Below are positions 1 to 9,443 of a DNA stretch of 64,000 bases, in pieces. The notes beneath the pieces were generated by a model. It worked only from the letters and a program-made list of their open reading frames with translations, had not been told where the DNA came from and searched no databases. The stretch is taken from positions 1 through 64,000 of the forward strand of contig QCKC01000004.1 in NCBI GenBank assembly GCA_003215635.1, written 5' to 3'. The position numbers and the translations under genes were made by a program. The DNA is from Prochlorococcus sp. AG-409-J19. Lineage in GTDB: Bacteria > Cyanobacteriota > Cyanobacteriia > PCC-6307 > Cyanobiaceae. How positions within the stretch are numbered: the stretch's first letter is position 1; each line of letters starts with the position of its first letter.

Positions 1-2
1 CT

Positions 3-965
3 ATTGCATCGGATATTACTGAACTAGTCGGTCGTACTCCTCTCGTACGACTAAACCGTCTACCTAAAGAATTTGGATGTAAGGCTGAAATACTAGCCAA
101 ATTAGAAAGCTTTAATCCAACAGCATCGGTAAAAGATCGTATAGCAAGTGCAATGGTAAAGGCTGCTGAGGATGCAGGGACAATTACACCAGGAGTGACA
201 GTTCTAATAGAACCAACAAGTGGCAATACTGGAATTGCACTTGCAATGGTTGCTGCAGCGCGCGGATATCGGTTAATTCTTACGATGCCAGACACAATGA
301 GTATTGAAAGAAGATCAATGCTCAGAGCCTATGGAGCCGAACTACAACTCACCCCAGGTGATGAGGGAATCGAAGGTGCTATCCAACTTGCAGAAGAATT
401 AGTTGAGTCAACCCCTCATTCCTATCTCTTACAGCAATTTGACAATCTTGAAAATCCCAAAATCCATGAAGAAACTACAGCTGAAGAAATATGGAAAGAT
501 TGCGCAGGAAAAATCGACTATTTGATTTCAGCAGTTGGAACAGGAGGTACCCTCACTGGTTGTGCACGCATACTTAAAATTCATAATCCAAATTTAAAGG
601 TTTTTGCTGTTGAGCCAGCTGCAAGTCCTGTCCTTTCTGGAGGACAACCTGGAGCCCACCATATCCAAGGAATAGGTGCTGGATTTATCCCCTTTGTTCT
701 AGACACATCTCTAATCGACGAGATCCATGAAATTAGTGATGAAAAAGCTATGGAAATTGGCCGGAGGCTTGCTAAAGAAGAGGGCCTCCTCAGTGGAATA
801 AGTAGTGGCGCAGCCGTATCCGCAGCACTAGAGATTGGATCCAGAGAAGAGATGTTCCAAAAAAGAATCGTGGTTGTTTTACCCAGTTTTGGAGAAAGGT
901 ATCTGTCAACTCCAATGTTCAGCACCAACTCCGTTCTACCTGCAAGGCAGGGCGGGCAACTTTAA
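3..965 (+). CDS. cysK: Cysteine synthase A (O-acetylserine sulfhydrylase), 5' end cut by window
   Basis: This PLP enzyme makes cysteine from O-acetylserine and sulfide in the cytosol. The reading frame is open from base 3, so the N-terminus lies outside the window. The PLP-binding lysine is in the SVKDR motif (lysine codon 132-134). It is followed by the substrate loop TSGNTG, the phosphate-binding glycine loop GTGGTLTG and the C-terminal SGISSGA segment whose serine contacts the PLP ring. The C-terminal end [10 protein letters not shown] is typical of the family. CysK and CysM are hard to separate by eye, but the overall pattern favours CysK. It is the sink for sulfide made downstream of the cysH product at 43.5 kb. 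Confidence 0.93.
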   Translation: MASDITELVGRTPLVRLNRLPKEFGCKAEILAKLESFNPTASVKDRIASAMVKAAEDAGTITPGVTVLIEPTSGNTGIALAMVAAARGYRLILTMPDTMSIERRSMLRAYGAELQLTPGDEGIEGAIQLAEELVESTPHSYLLQQFDNLENPKIHEETTAEEIWKDCAGKIDYLISAVGTGGTLTGCARILKIHNPNLKVFAVEPAASPVLSGGQPGAHHIQGIGAGFIPFVLDTSLIDEIHEISDEKAMEIGRRLAKEEGLLSGISSGAAVSAALEIGSREEMFQKRIVVVLPSFGERYLSTPMFSTNSVLPARQGGQL

Positions 966-984
966 TTTTCTAGTCACTTCATTC

Positions 985-1683
985 ATGCAAAACGATCCAT
1001 ATAAAACCTTAGGGGTAGACCCTTCAGCCAAAACCTCTGAAATCAAAAATGCTTATCGGGCGCTTGTTAAAAAACACCACCCAGATGCAGGTGGGGATGA
1101 GAAAAAAATCTTAGAAATAAATGCCGCTTGGGAAATAATTAGCAATCCAATTAATCGAAAAGCATTTGATCTCGCAAACAATTACAAAACTTCTTCCATC
1201 AACGAGTCCCATATTAGGGGAGTACGAAATGCTCATGCCAGTGCAGCCGCTCGGGCTGCTAAGGAAAATGCAGAAAAATCTGAAGACTCACTAATCATTT
1301 GGTTAAAAAAAGTCTATAAACCTATTGATAAACTATTAGGAGACGTAATTAATCCCTTTCCAAGAAAGTTAAAAGCTCTTTCGGCTGATCCCTATGACGA
1401 CTTACTAATGGAAGCCTTTTGTGATTATTTAAAGCAAAGTCAAAGACACCTTGAGAAAGTTGATGCAATATATCAATCAATACCTACCCCTAATTCAATC
1501 AGAAATTTCGGTCTAAACCTCTATCACTGCCTTTCACAAGTAAAGGACGCAATTTCAGAGCTTGAAAGATACACCATGGGTTATGTAGACAACTATCTCC
1601 ACGACGGCAAAGAAATGTTATTTAAAGCCAAGCAACAAAGATCGTTTCTCAAAGAAGAACGTAAAAGGTTCAACATATCGTGA
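985..1683 (+). CDS. J-domain (DnaJ-like) protein, 232 aa
   Basis: The N-terminal ~65 residues form a J domain with the HPD tripeptide (KKHHPDAGG) that stimulates DnaK/Hsp70 ATPase. There is no G/F region, zinc finger or C-terminal substrate domain, so it is a type III J-protein. The rest is charged and probably helical. ATG 985 was chosen because the open frame upstream lies inside cysK and the J domain begins MQNDPYKTLGV. The stop codon overlaps the GTG of the next gene by four bases (GTGA), which suggests translational coupling. Its specific client is unknown. Confidence 0.85.
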   Translation: MQNDPYKTLGVDPSAKTSEIKNAYRALVKKHHPDAGGDEKKILEINAAWEIISNPINRKAFDLANNYKTSSINESHIRGVRNAHASAAARAAKENAEKSEDSLIIWLKKVYKPIDKLLGDVINPFPRKLKALSADPYDDLLMEAFCDYLKQSQRHLEKVDAIYQSIPTPNSIRNFGLNLYHCLSQVKDAISELERYTMGYVDNYLHDGKEMLFKAKQQRSFLKEERKRFNIS

Positions 1684-3746
1684 AGAAATCTTATAAATTT
1701 TGGAGCTTAGTAGGAATACTCTGGATCGGAGCCACTTTGTGTGATCGTTTGTGGTGGCATCACTACAGTGGAATACCTTCTTGGGATCAAGCTGATTATC
1801 TAAATAGTGCACTTGATCATGGACGTGCTCTTGGTCTCCTCCCACAGGGGGAATGGAAAGGTTGGAATGCATTATTAGATCTATCCCCAAAAATTCCACC
1901 ATTAGCTTCACTTGTTAATGGCTCAGTGATTTCATTCGCAGGAGATGAGCCAAAGCAAGCTGCATGGAATCTAAGCATATGGAATGGAATACTTATGGCA
2001 TCAGTTGCGGCATGGGGAATCCGTTTAAAAGGTCCAACATTTGCTCTTCTTGGAGTTACTTTTATTGCGATAGCTCCCGCTTTATTAGAACTCCGCTCAG
2101 ATTATGTTTTAGAAATGCCTTTGACTGCCACAATCACTTTGGCAATGTGGCGGCTTGGCTGCTGGTGGGACCCAATAAAAGGTGGTCGTTGGATTCAAGC
2201 AATTTGTGCAGCAACTATATGTACTGCAGCAGTTTTAGTAAAACAAAGTGCTCTATTGGTCCTAGTCCCAGCAATACTTTGGTCAACCTATTCAGCTTTA
2301 AGACGTAATACACAAACCAGATTGCAACTTGTTGCTTGTTATGTAATAGGAATTTTAGGAATCTTCCCTTGGCTTAGGCATAACTGGATAACATCAATTG
2401 GTGGTACCAATCGTGCAGTTTTCGAATCCGCTGCTAGGGAAGGAGATCCATCCATTTTAAGTTTAGAAAACTGGTTGTGGTATCCACGATTATTAAATGA
2501 ACAAATCGGGGCAATATTGCTGATTATTGGCATAAGCGGACTAATACTTTGGTTTACAAATAATAGATCAATAATCAGAGAAAATAGAACTTATAATTTT
2601 CATAAAGATGATCTTTCAGCCTGGAGATGGCTAATAATTAATTTATTAACAAGCTGGCTACTAACCACAATTAGCCCTAACAAAGGAGACAGATATATAG
2701 CACCAATTCTTCCAAGCTTAATTCTATTGCTTGCAAGAGGATGGATCCAATGGGGTCTTTGGATGAAACAATACAGGCAAAAATATGCAATATTTATGTT
2801 TCCTACTGCTATAATGACCGGATTATTAGCTAGCCTTGTTAATTCCTGGAATTCTCAACTTTCTCTTTTAAAAAACACACCTAAAGGTCCTATAAGAGAA
2901 ATCATAGAATTAGCAAGGAATGCGAAAACTAACGACGAAAAGAAAACCATAATTGTTGTTCCTAGCACACCAGATCTAAACCAACATAACGTTTCTTATT
3001 TTGGCAGAATGAATGGGGGAAAAATTGTAGGAAGACAACTTGGTAGCAGCAATAATGATGTCGAACCTGTTTTAAACCAAGCAGAATTAGTTATCCTTGC
3101 GGAAGGGTCCCAAGGCTCAATTAGAAAATCTGCATTGATACTTGATAAAGCAGTTAGGGAAAGTAAAATATTTAATCGGATTGGAAGATTCGATCGTCCA
3201 AATGGAGATAGCTATTCTCTTTGGAGCCGTAAATCCGATTATCCAAAAACTACAGATTTTTCTAGACAGTTTACTAATCTTGCTACTGGATTGGCAGAGG
3301 GTCCCAAAGGACTAAAACCGATATTTGCAGTAGTTGAGAAACAACATATGCTTGATGGACATTTCAAATATCGCATTCAAGTCAGACAAGATAATCTCGA
3401 AAAATTACAAAACAATCCATATGATCTCAATGCAAGGTGGAGCTTGGCCCTATTAGACATTTTATCAAATAGACTTAATGATTCTTCAAAACACTTTGAA
3501 AAACTAGAACTCATCCTACCTAACAACTCTTGGCCTAGCACTTATAGGACATTAGTAACTTTGGCATCTCTAAATCCTTGGGAGGCAAGCAATATAGCAA
3601 GAAAAGTGGAAAAATCAAATCACAATAAACTCCTAACTGGATTAAGCGACCTAAGTAATGTTCTAGGTGGTTCTATATGGCGCATCCCAGCAGCAAAGAA
3701 ATCAATTCCTGAAGCAATAACAATGGTCGAGAAAGCACTAAATTAA
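1680..3746 (+). CDS. GT39/ArnT-like membrane glycosyltransferase with soluble C-terminal region
   Basis: This 688-aa protein has many hydrophobic segments over roughly residues 7-400. An early SWDQADYL motif places an acidic residue in the first extracytoplasmic loop, as in PMT/ArnT-type glycosyltransferases that use polyprenyl-phosphate sugars. A conserved-looking RSDYVLEMPL segment follows near residue 140. The last ~250 residues are soluble and end in helices resembling TPR repeats (residues ~575-680). The gene starts with GTG and overlaps the preceding J-domain gene by four bases. Donor and acceptor cannot be read from sequence; a role in envelope glycan or glycolipid modification is inferred. 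Confidence 0.65.
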   Translation: MKKSYKFWSLVGILWIGATLCDRLWWHHYSGIPSWDQADYLNSALDHGRALGLLPQGEWKGWNALLDLSPKIPPLASLVNGSVISFAGDEPKQAAWNLSIWNGILMASVAAWGIRLKGPTFALLGVTFIAIAPALLELRSDYVLEMPLTATITLAMWRLGCWWDPIKGGRWIQAICAATICTAAVLVKQSALLVLVPAILWSTYSALRRNTQTRLQLVACYVIGILGIFPWLRHNWITSIGGTNRAVFESAAREGDPSILSLENWLWYPRLLNEQIGAILLIIGISGLILWFTNNRSIIRENRTYNFHKDDLSAWRWLIINLLTSWLLTTISPNKGDRYIAPILPSLILLLARGWIQWGLWMKQYRQKYAIFMFPTAIMTGLLASLVNSWNSQLSLLKNTPKGPIREIIELARNAKTNDEKKTIIVVPSTPDLNQHNVSYFGRMNGGKIVGRQLGSSNNDVEPVLNQAELVILAEGSQGSIRKSALILDKAVRESKIFNRIGRFDRPNGDSYSLWSRKSDYPKTTDFSRQFTNLATGLAEGPKGLKPIFAVVEKQHMLDGHFKYRIQVRQDNLEKLQNNPYDLNARWSLALLDILSNRLNDSSKHFEKLELILPNNSWPSTYRTLVTLASLNPWEASNIARKVEKSNHNKLLTGLSDLSNVLGGSIWRIPAAKKSIPEAITMVEKALN

Positions 3747-3760
3747 ATATATTCATTCAA

Positions 3761-4012
3761 TTAAGAATTCACCCAAGTTTGTAACTGATCTATTCTTAAC
3801 CAAGTGTCAGGTGCAGGCATAAGCCAACGTACTTGAGCAAGATCTCCCTTTACAGCTAACAACTCCCCAGGCCCTTCAAAGATATATTCTGGTGGAGTTG
3901 GATCACTTGCTAAAGATTCAATACTACCGATATAAGCCTTTCGATCAACTTTCACAAGAGCACCTTTCCTAAAAGTTTTAGCTGGTTTAGCCGTCAGATC
4001 ACCTTCAACCAT
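3761..4012 (-). CDS. ndhO: NAD(P)H-quinone oxidoreductase subunit O
   Basis: This is an 83-aa soluble peripheral subunit of the photosynthetic NDH-1 complex, which carries cyclic electron flow and respiration at the thylakoid membrane. The motif run KKGALV-like (RKGALVKVDR), YIFEGPGE and TWLRIDQLQTW matches the cyanobacterial and plastid NdhO family, and the length is normal. It stands alone, convergent with the glycosyltransferase 14 bp away, and starts at an ATG 196 bp from the divergent epimerase gene. Confidence 0.9.
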   Translation of the reverse strand: MVEGDLTAKPAKTFRKGALVKVDRKAYIGSIESLASDPTPPEYIFEGPGELLAVKGDLAQVRWLMPAPDTWLRIDQLQTWVNS

Positions 4013-4208
4013 AACTAGATAGGAATAAATGAAAAGGATAGTTCTGATATTAAGGTAGAGGAATCTGGATCTATTTGTTCTATCAACGGCTAATTTTAAT
4101 TAATTATTCATTTCAACAGTCATTTCATTTGATAACAAGGGATATACATGGATTATTCTTGAAGGGGCATCTTCCTCAAGATTATGCCTCTGATTCCTAA
4201 TCCAGTTA

Positions 4209-5141
4209 ATGAAACTACTTCTACTAGGGTGTACAGGTTTTATTGGGCGTGAACTCGCTCCTCTACTGCTAAATAAAGGCCATAAAATTACCTTGGTCAG
4301 CAGAAAGGCTGCCGAAGAATTCTCTATGAACGATGATAAAACTAATTACTCTTTTATAAATGTCAACCCTTCAATACAAAGCAACTGGAGGGAAAATTCA
4401 CCCCTTTATGAAGCCCTCAAGGAATCTGAAGGCGTAATAAATTTAGCAGGTGAACCTATAGCTGAAAAACGCTGGAATACTAATCAATGTCTAGAAATAG
4501 AGCAGAGTCGTCTATCAACAACCCAGTCTCTCGTAAACAGTATTGGAAACTTAAGAAATCCTCCAAGAGTTTTAATTAATGGATCTGCTATTGGGGCATA
4601 CGGAACAAGTGAAGAAAAGATTTTCAACGAAGAAAGTCCTTTTGGAAATGATTTTCTAGCAAATCTATGCAAACAATGGGAAGGAATAGCCCTAGAGAAA
4701 CCTAAAAGAACAAGATTAATTCTCCTAAGGATTGGGATTGTACTGGGTTCTGATGGAGGTGCTCTAGGAAAAATGTTGCCAGTATTTCGCGCTGGATTAG
4801 GTGGTCCAATAGGAAATGGATCTCAATGGATGAGTTGGATACATCGAACAGATCTTTGTGAGTTAATTTCTCAATCTTTAATCAATAGAAACTATTCCGG
4901 AGTCATAAATTGTGTTACACCTAATCCTGTCACAATGTCCGAATTTGCAAAAGATCTAGGCAAATGCCTCAACAAACCAAGCCTAATTTCTCTTCCTGGA
5001 CCTATCTTACGAATCCTTTTAGGAGATGGAGCTCAAGTTGTACTTAAAGGACAAAAAGTAGAGTCAAATAAGATAAAGAAACTAAATTTTATTTTCAGAT
5101 ATCCTAGTCTTGACGAGGCCCTAAAGTCTGCAACAAATTAA
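4209..5141 (+). CDS. TIGR01777 family NAD(P)-binding epimerase (SDR39U1/YfcH type)
   Basis: The protein opens with a Rossmann dinucleotide motif (GCTGFIGREL) and carries the family hallmarks GSAIGAYG and RIGIVLGSDGGAL, followed by MSWIHRTDL. Its 310-aa length is typical. Members are often mislabelled as cell-division inhibitor SulA; they are extended-SDR proteins and their reaction is not established. The 3' end overlaps the convergent small membrane-protein gene by 38 bp. Confidence 0.85.
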   Translation: MKLLLLGCTGFIGRELAPLLLNKGHKITLVSRKAAEEFSMNDDKTNYSFINVNPSIQSNWRENSPLYEALKESEGVINLAGEPIAEKRWNTNQCLEIEQSRLSTTQSLVNSIGNLRNPPRVLINGSAIGAYGTSEEKIFNEESPFGNDFLANLCKQWEGIALEKPKRTRLILLRIGIVLGSDGGALGKMLPVFRAGLGGPIGNGSQWMSWIHRTDLCELISQSLINRNYSGVINCVTPNPVTMSEFAKDLGKCLNKPSLISLPGPILRILLGDGAQVVLKGQKVESNKIKKLNFIFRYPSLDEALKSATN

Positions 5142-5370
5142 TTAATGCATTAATTAAAGCTGCTATTATCAATAATGTTATAGCTGGGGTAAATATAGGT
5201 ATCCACAATTTCTGAAATAAAATCAATGGCTGATTTAAGCCCTGAGAAGTCAGTAGTATAGAAAATACAAATAAAATAGCCCCAAAAAGTACCAAGAAAA
5301 AATCTACAACCAGAAATCTATCCAACCATTTCTTTACAAGCATTGGGGAAGATTCTTCGGGCATAATCAA
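5104..5370 (-). CDS. Small two-helix membrane protein, 88 aa
   Basis: I do not recognise the family. Two hydrophobic segments (about residues 22-42 and 55-78) suggest a membrane hairpin with a short polar N-terminus (MIMPEESSPML). Its start overlaps the stop of the upstream LpxB-like gene by four bases, so the two are probably translated together. The 3' end overlaps the convergent epimerase gene. The tight coupling supports a real gene. Confidence 0.6.
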   Translation of the reverse strand: MIMPEESSPMLVKKWLDRFLVVDFFLVLFGAILFVFSILLTSQGLNQPLILFQKLWIPIFTPAITLLIIAALINALINLLQTLGPRQD

Positions 5371-6572
5371 ATCTCCAATAGGATATTGTCAATGGAACTT
5401 GCAATTTTCTTAGATCCACCCTTTCCCCCTAAACGATAATCAGCTTGATATCTACAATTTTTTTTGAGATTCTGATCCCACTGAATGGAATCAAGTAACT
5501 TAATTATGATATCTGCAGTTTCCTGAAGAGTAGTTCTTAATCCAGGAATACCTTCTGCACAAAAGACCGTAGGTCCAAGTAATCTTCTCTGTGCTTCAGC
5601 AAATGCTGGAGTAAATTGCGGGCCATTTCCTGCGAGTTGAATTACTGGCTTTGCTAACCCCACGGATTGCTCCACAGCAGTTCCAGCCATAGAAAGCAAT
5701 ACATCACTACTATTAATAACCTCAGAGAACGAATTTCTATGTATATTGATAATTGCATCACCTTTACAGAATTTCAAGGAATGTTTACTGCAAAAAGTGT
5801 TATTTTTTTTCCAACCAGTATTACTTAGCAAACTCATCAAACCTTCATCATCCAAAGCATTAACCAAAGCCATATCTACACTAAGATTTGATTCTAGAAA
5901 TATATAGTTTGGTAACAATTCAACCACTGAAAAAATCATAAGTAAATTATTTTCTACCTCTGGCCTGCGACTACCTGGTAATAAACCTAACCTCAATTTA
6001 GATACATTTTCTAAGATTTTATCTGAATGAACAGCATCCATAAATGGATTACCATGAAATTGCACTAATTTGGATAATTGATTAGTTAAATCATTTGCTG
6101 TTAATTTATCTCGTGAAAAAATTCGAAGGAAGCTATTGGATTTCAAACAAATTGCACATGGCCAAGGTAATCGCAAAACTCCTTCATAGTGACTTGAATA
6201 AGCTACTAAATAAGCAACCACTGGTCTACGACTAATCCATCCCGCTAAAACAGGAACAATATCACCAACAATAAGCAAGAGATCATAGCTATAACTTATT
6301 TTTAGTAATCTATAGATATGTCCAATCAAATAAAAAATCTGACCTTGAATGATTTCATAAAATCTACCTTTTAAGCTTGTATAACCTATACCACCAGTGC
6401 TAAATTCTCTTAGATTTCCAATAATATTAATATCCATTTCTTTATAAGAAATACCCAATCCAACAAGAGGTAAAGCGTCTACTTGATTCCCTGATCTTAC
6501 TAACTCTCTACCGATTAAAGATCCTGAGAGATCTTCACCATGACCATTGCTCAATATTAATATCTTAGCCAA
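5367..6572 (-). CDS. Lipid-A-disaccharide synthase-related protein (TIGR03492)
   Basis: This 401-aa protein begins MAKILILSNGHGEDLSG, the signature of the cyanobacterial TIGR03492 family, which is distantly related to LpxB and other GT-B glycosyltransferases. A late sugar-nucleotide-like segment (SMAGTAVEQSVGLAKPVIQL) is also present. It is not canonical LpxB and its substrate is unknown; a glycolipid transferase role is inferred. It sits in a leftward group TPR protein - this gene - small membrane protein with gaps of 2 bp and a 4-bp overlap. Confidence 0.8.
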   Translation of the reverse strand: MAKILILSNGHGEDLSGSLIGRELVRSGNQVDALPLVGLGISYKEMDINIIGNLREFSTGGIGYTSLKGRFYEIIQGQIFYLIGHIYRLLKISYSYDLLLIVGDIVPVLAGWISRRPVVAYLVAYSSHYEGVLRLPWPCAICLKSNSFLRIFSRDKLTANDLTNQLSKLVQFHGNPFMDAVHSDKILENVSKLRLGLLPGSRRPEVENNLLMIFSVVELLPNYIFLESNLSVDMALVNALDDEGLMSLLSNTGWKKNNTFCSKHSLKFCKGDAIINIHRNSFSEVINSSDVLLSMAGTAVEQSVGLAKPVIQLAGNGPQFTPAFAEAQRRLLGPTVFCAEGIPGLRTTLQETADIIIKLLDSIQWDQNLKKNCRYQADYRLGGKGGSKKIASSIDNILLEI

Positions 6573-6574
6573 AT

Positions 6575-6994
6575 TTAAATCTCCAGCCAGCTTTTGACTT
6601 TCTTAAGAGATTCCCAATCTGATTTGCGCTCTAATCCATCGGAGATACAGTTGCTAATCTCTTCTTCTAGGTCTGGAACACTAATCAATACTTTCTTTAC
6701 AAAATCAACATGATCTCTAACACCCTTTGATTTAGTTTCAAGCAAGGCAAGGGTTAAATTAATTCTAGCTTGAGGATCTTGTTTATTTAATTTCACTGCT
6801 TTTCTTGCTGAAATTAATGCTTGCGCTGGTTTATTACAAAGTAGCTGTAGCCAAGAAAGACAAGTCCAGGCTGCCGACAAGTTTGGAGCAAGAGATGTGA
6901 TGGTTTCAAAATCTTCTAATAAGTCAACAGCATTGGCTCCTGACTTATAGCGATCCATCGCTTGATCAAATAATTTTTCGTAATTGGAATCCAT
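6575..6994 (-). CDS. TPR-like helical protein, 139 aa
   Basis: The protein consists of helical pairs. The segment AWTCLSWLQLLCNKPAQAL followed by SARKAVKLNKQDPQARINL has the spacing of tetratricopeptide repeats at roughly residues 40-95. No catalytic motif is visible, so it is probably an adaptor. It ends two bases before the LpxB-like gene and lies 18 bp downstream of the Fe-S carrier gene, so it probably belongs to the same leftward transcript. Confidence 0.65.
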   Translation of the reverse strand: MDSNYEKLFDQAMDRYKSGANAVDLLEDFETITSLAPNLSAAWTCLSWLQLLCNKPAQALISARKAVKLNKQDPQARINLTLALLETKSKGVRDHVDFVKKVLISVPDLEEEISNCISDGLERKSDWESLKKVKSWLEI

Positions 6995-7012
6995 TTAGAA
7001 AAAGTTCAGACC

Positions 7013-7393
7013 TTAAACAGAAAATGAACTACCACAACCACAAGTTTGAGAGGCATTAGGATTAATAAAATTAAAACCTCCTCCTATTAAAGCTGTACTG
7101 AAATCTAACTGCATCCCATATATATAAAGCAAGCTTTTAGGGTCACAAACAACACGGAATGCAGAGCCCGCGTCATTTTTATACTCATAAACTTCATCAG
7201 CAGCTTCAATTTGAGACGAAGGCACAAAATCCATCGTGTAGCTCATGCCACTGCATCCTCCTGAACGAACCCCTACGCGCAAAACCTGATCGTCACCTTG
7301 CTCAAGACATAATTTTGCTAGTTGCTGCATAGCATTAGCAGTGATGATGATACCTTTACCATCCTCAGCCGAATGCGTGACCGGTGAATTCAT
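7013..7393 (-). CDS. A-type Fe-S carrier (HesB/IscA/SufA/ErpA family)
   Basis: This 126-aa protein has the three conserved cysteines of A-type carriers: one in RSGGCSGMSY and two in the C-terminal CGCGSSFSV. These ligate or transfer [2Fe-2S]/[4Fe-4S] clusters from the SUF scaffold to apo-enzymes. The N-terminal ITANAMQQLAKLC is typical. It is divergent from crtQ across a 121-bp gap that contains a perfect 16-bp palindrome. ErpA and SufA types cannot be told apart by eye, so no symbol is given. Confidence 0.9.
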   Translation of the reverse strand: MNSPVTHSAEDGKGIIITANAMQQLAKLCLEQGDDQVLRVGVRSGGCSGMSYTMDFVPSSQIEAADEVYEYKNDAGSAFRVVCDPKSLLYIYGMQLDFSTALIGGGFNFINPNASQTCGCGSSFSV

Positions 7394-7433
7394 GACAAAA
7401 GCAAGAGCCTCCTATTGTTTAACATCCTTACTT

Positions 7434-7449
7434 TATTAGTGCACTAATA
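7434..7449. promoter_or_regulatory. Perfect 16-bp palindrome between divergent Fe-S carrier and crtQ genes
   Basis: The sequence TATTAGTGCACTAATA equals its own reverse complement. It lies 41 bp from the Fe-S carrier start and 65 bp from the crtQ start, a position suited to an operator for a dimeric regulator. It does not match NtcA (GTA-N8-TAC) or the reported SufR site (CAAC-N6-GTTG). One such palindrome could arise by chance in 64 kb, so only the location makes it notable. Confidence 0.35.
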
Positions 7450-7514
7450 GTTTCGCCTGCCGCAATTTTGCTCTACTTATTCATAGAGTCAGAGAGTTCT
7501 TCTTTTCTAAGAGA

Positions 7515-8975
7515 GTGAGGGTAGCCATAGTTGGAGCAGGTTTGGCTGGACTAACAGCTGCTGTTGACCTAGTCGATGCAGGTCACGAAGTAGAGCTTTT
7601 CGAGGCGAGACCCTTTATGGGAGGCAAAGTCGCCAGCTGGGAAGATGCCGATGGCAACCATATTGAAATGGGTCTACATGTATTTTTTTTCAATTACACG
7701 AATCTCTTTTCCTTAATGAGAAAAGTAGGCGCAATAGAAAATTTGCTTCCAAAAGAGCACACGCACTTATTTGTAAATAAAGGGGGAAATGTGCGAGAAC
7801 TTGACTTTCGCTTTGCTCTGGGCGCCCCTTTCAATGGCTTAAAAGCATTCTTTACAACATCCCAATTAACTTGGATAGACAAATTAAGAAATGCCCTTGC
7901 TCTTGGCACTAGCCCCATTGTTCAAGGTCTTCTTGATTACGAAGGTGCAATGCAAACTATTAGGGCACTAGACTCAATCAGCTTTCAAAAATGGTTCCTT
8001 AATCATGGAGGCAGCCAAGAAAGCATTCAAAGACTATGGAACCCAATTGCATATGCATTGGGATTTATTGATTGTGAAGCGATATCTGCTCGTTGCATGT
8101 TGACGATTTTTATGATGTTTGCTTCAAAAACCGAGGCATCAAAATTAAATCTACTCAAAGGATCACCTCATCGTTATCTTACCCAACCAATTCTTGATTA
8201 CATTAAATCAAAAGGTGGTAAGCTACATTTACGCCATAGAGTTAAAGAAATTAATTTTGAAAACAATGAAGTACCGCAAATTACACAATTAAACTTAGAA
8301 ACTCCAAATGGCAGCCTGTCAGTAAAAGCAGATGCTTATCTAGCTGCATGCGACGTGCCAGGAATCCAAAAATTAATCCCTAAAGAATGGAAAAAATTTG
8401 ATCAATTTGCCGCCATTCAGAAACTAGAGGCAGTACCAGTAGCAACTGTGCAATTGAGATACAATGGATGGGTAACCGAATTAAATAATGAAAAGAAAAA
8501 ATTAGATATTCACTACCCTTCAGGTTTAAATAATCTTCTTTACACAGCAGATGCAGATTTTAGTTGCTTTGCAGACCTTGCATTAGCAAGTCCTGAAGAT
8601 TACCGCATAGAAGGGTTAGGTTCCTTACTTCAGTGCGTGCTTACTCCGGGTGATCCTTGGATTCCCAAATCGGTAGAAACAATAGTTAGACATACAGATA
8701 AACAAGTTAGAGACTTATTCCCCTCCTCTAGAGATTTAAACTTAATCTGGAGCAATGTAGTCAAGCTTGCTCAATCCCTTTATAGAGAAGCTCCTGGCAT
8801 GGAACCCTATCGACCTAAACAATCAACCCCTATCCGAAATTTTTTCTTGGCCGGTAGTTATACCAAGCAAGATTACATTGATTCAATGGAAGGAGCAACG
8901 ATGAGTGGTCATTTGGCTGCTGCAGAAATTCTCCGTCAATCATCTCAACTAAAAAACAATTCAGCTGGGGAATAA
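7515..8975 (+). CDS. crtQ: Zeta-carotene desaturase
   Basis: This FAD enzyme converts zeta-carotene to lycopene through neurosporene, a step in beta-carotene and zeaxanthin synthesis at the membrane. The N-terminus has the dinucleotide motif VGAGLAGL and the FAD-linked [14 protein letters not shown]. The plant/cyanobacterial CrtQ segment [13 protein letters not shown] and the C-terminal [16 protein letters not shown] are both present. Length is 486 aa, as expected. The start is GTG. Only two bases separate it from the SRPBCC gene, so they are probably cotranscribed. Confidence 0.95.
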   Translation: MRVAIVGAGLAGLTAAVDLVDAGHEVELFEARPFMGGKVASWEDADGNHIEMGLHVFFFNYTNLFSLMRKVGAIENLLPKEHTHLFVNKGGNVRELDFRFALGAPFNGLKAFFTTSQLTWIDKLRNALALGTSPIVQGLLDYEGAMQTIRALDSISFQKWFLNHGGSQESIQRLWNPIAYALGFIDCEAISARCMLTIFMMFASKTEASKLNLLKGSPHRYLTQPILDYIKSKGGKLHLRHRVKEINFENNEVPQITQLNLETPNGSLSVKADAYLAACDVPGIQKLIPKEWKKFDQFAAIQKLEAVPVATVQLRYNGWVTELNNEKKKLDIHYPSGLNNLLYTADADFSCFADLALASPEDYRIEGLGSLLQCVLTPGDPWIPKSVETIVRHTDKQVRDLFPSSRDLNLIWSNVVKLAQSLYREAPGMEPYRPKQSTPIRNFFLAGSYTKQDYIDSMEGATMSGHLAAAEILRQSSQLKNNSAGE

Positions 8976-8977
8976 AC

Positions 8978-9436
8978 ATGGGACGTTGGCTAGAACACAC
9001 AGTAACTTGCGATATCAAATCGCCAGTTAAACAAGTCTGGAAAGTATGGAGCGATCTTGACGCAATGCCTCTGTGGATGACATGGATTGAATCGGTAAAA
9101 ACAATTGATCAAACCGTAAAAACACTTCCAGATCTAACGGAATGGACATTGGCCGCTAATGGTTTCCGATTCAAATGGAAAGCACAAATTACGGAACGTA
9201 TTGATGCCGAAAAACTAAAATGGAAGTCAATAGGTGGTCTCCCTACAGAAGGTTCTGTCAATTTTCATTCGGAATCTGAGAATGTTACCCATGTGAAATT
9301 GACAATTAGTTATGAGTTACCAAGAGTCATAGCACCGTTAATGGAAGCCAATATACTAGGTGGAATGGTAACAAATGAACTTCAAGAAAACATCAACAGA
9401 TTCAAAGATTTAGTTGAGAAAGGATACGGGAAATAG
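8978..9436 (+). CDS. SRPBCC (START-like/polyketide cyclase) domain protein, 152 aa
   Basis: The pattern VTCDIKSPVKQVWKVWSDL followed by MPLWMTWIESV is the opening of SRPBCC hydrophobic-ligand-binding folds, and the later ITERIDAEKLKWKSIGG fits the strands of the helix-grip fold. It starts 2 bp after crtQ. The coupling makes binding of a carotenoid or other lipid plausible, but this is inference. No catalytic residues can be assigned. Confidence 0.75.
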   Translation: MGRWLEHTVTCDIKSPVKQVWKVWSDLDAMPLWMTWIESVKTIDQTVKTLPDLTEWTLAANGFRFKWKAQITERIDAEKLKWKSIGGLPTEGSVNFHSESENVTHVKLTISYELPRVIAPLMEANILGGMVTNELQENINRFKDLVEKGYGK

Positions 9437-9443
9437 ATCTAAA

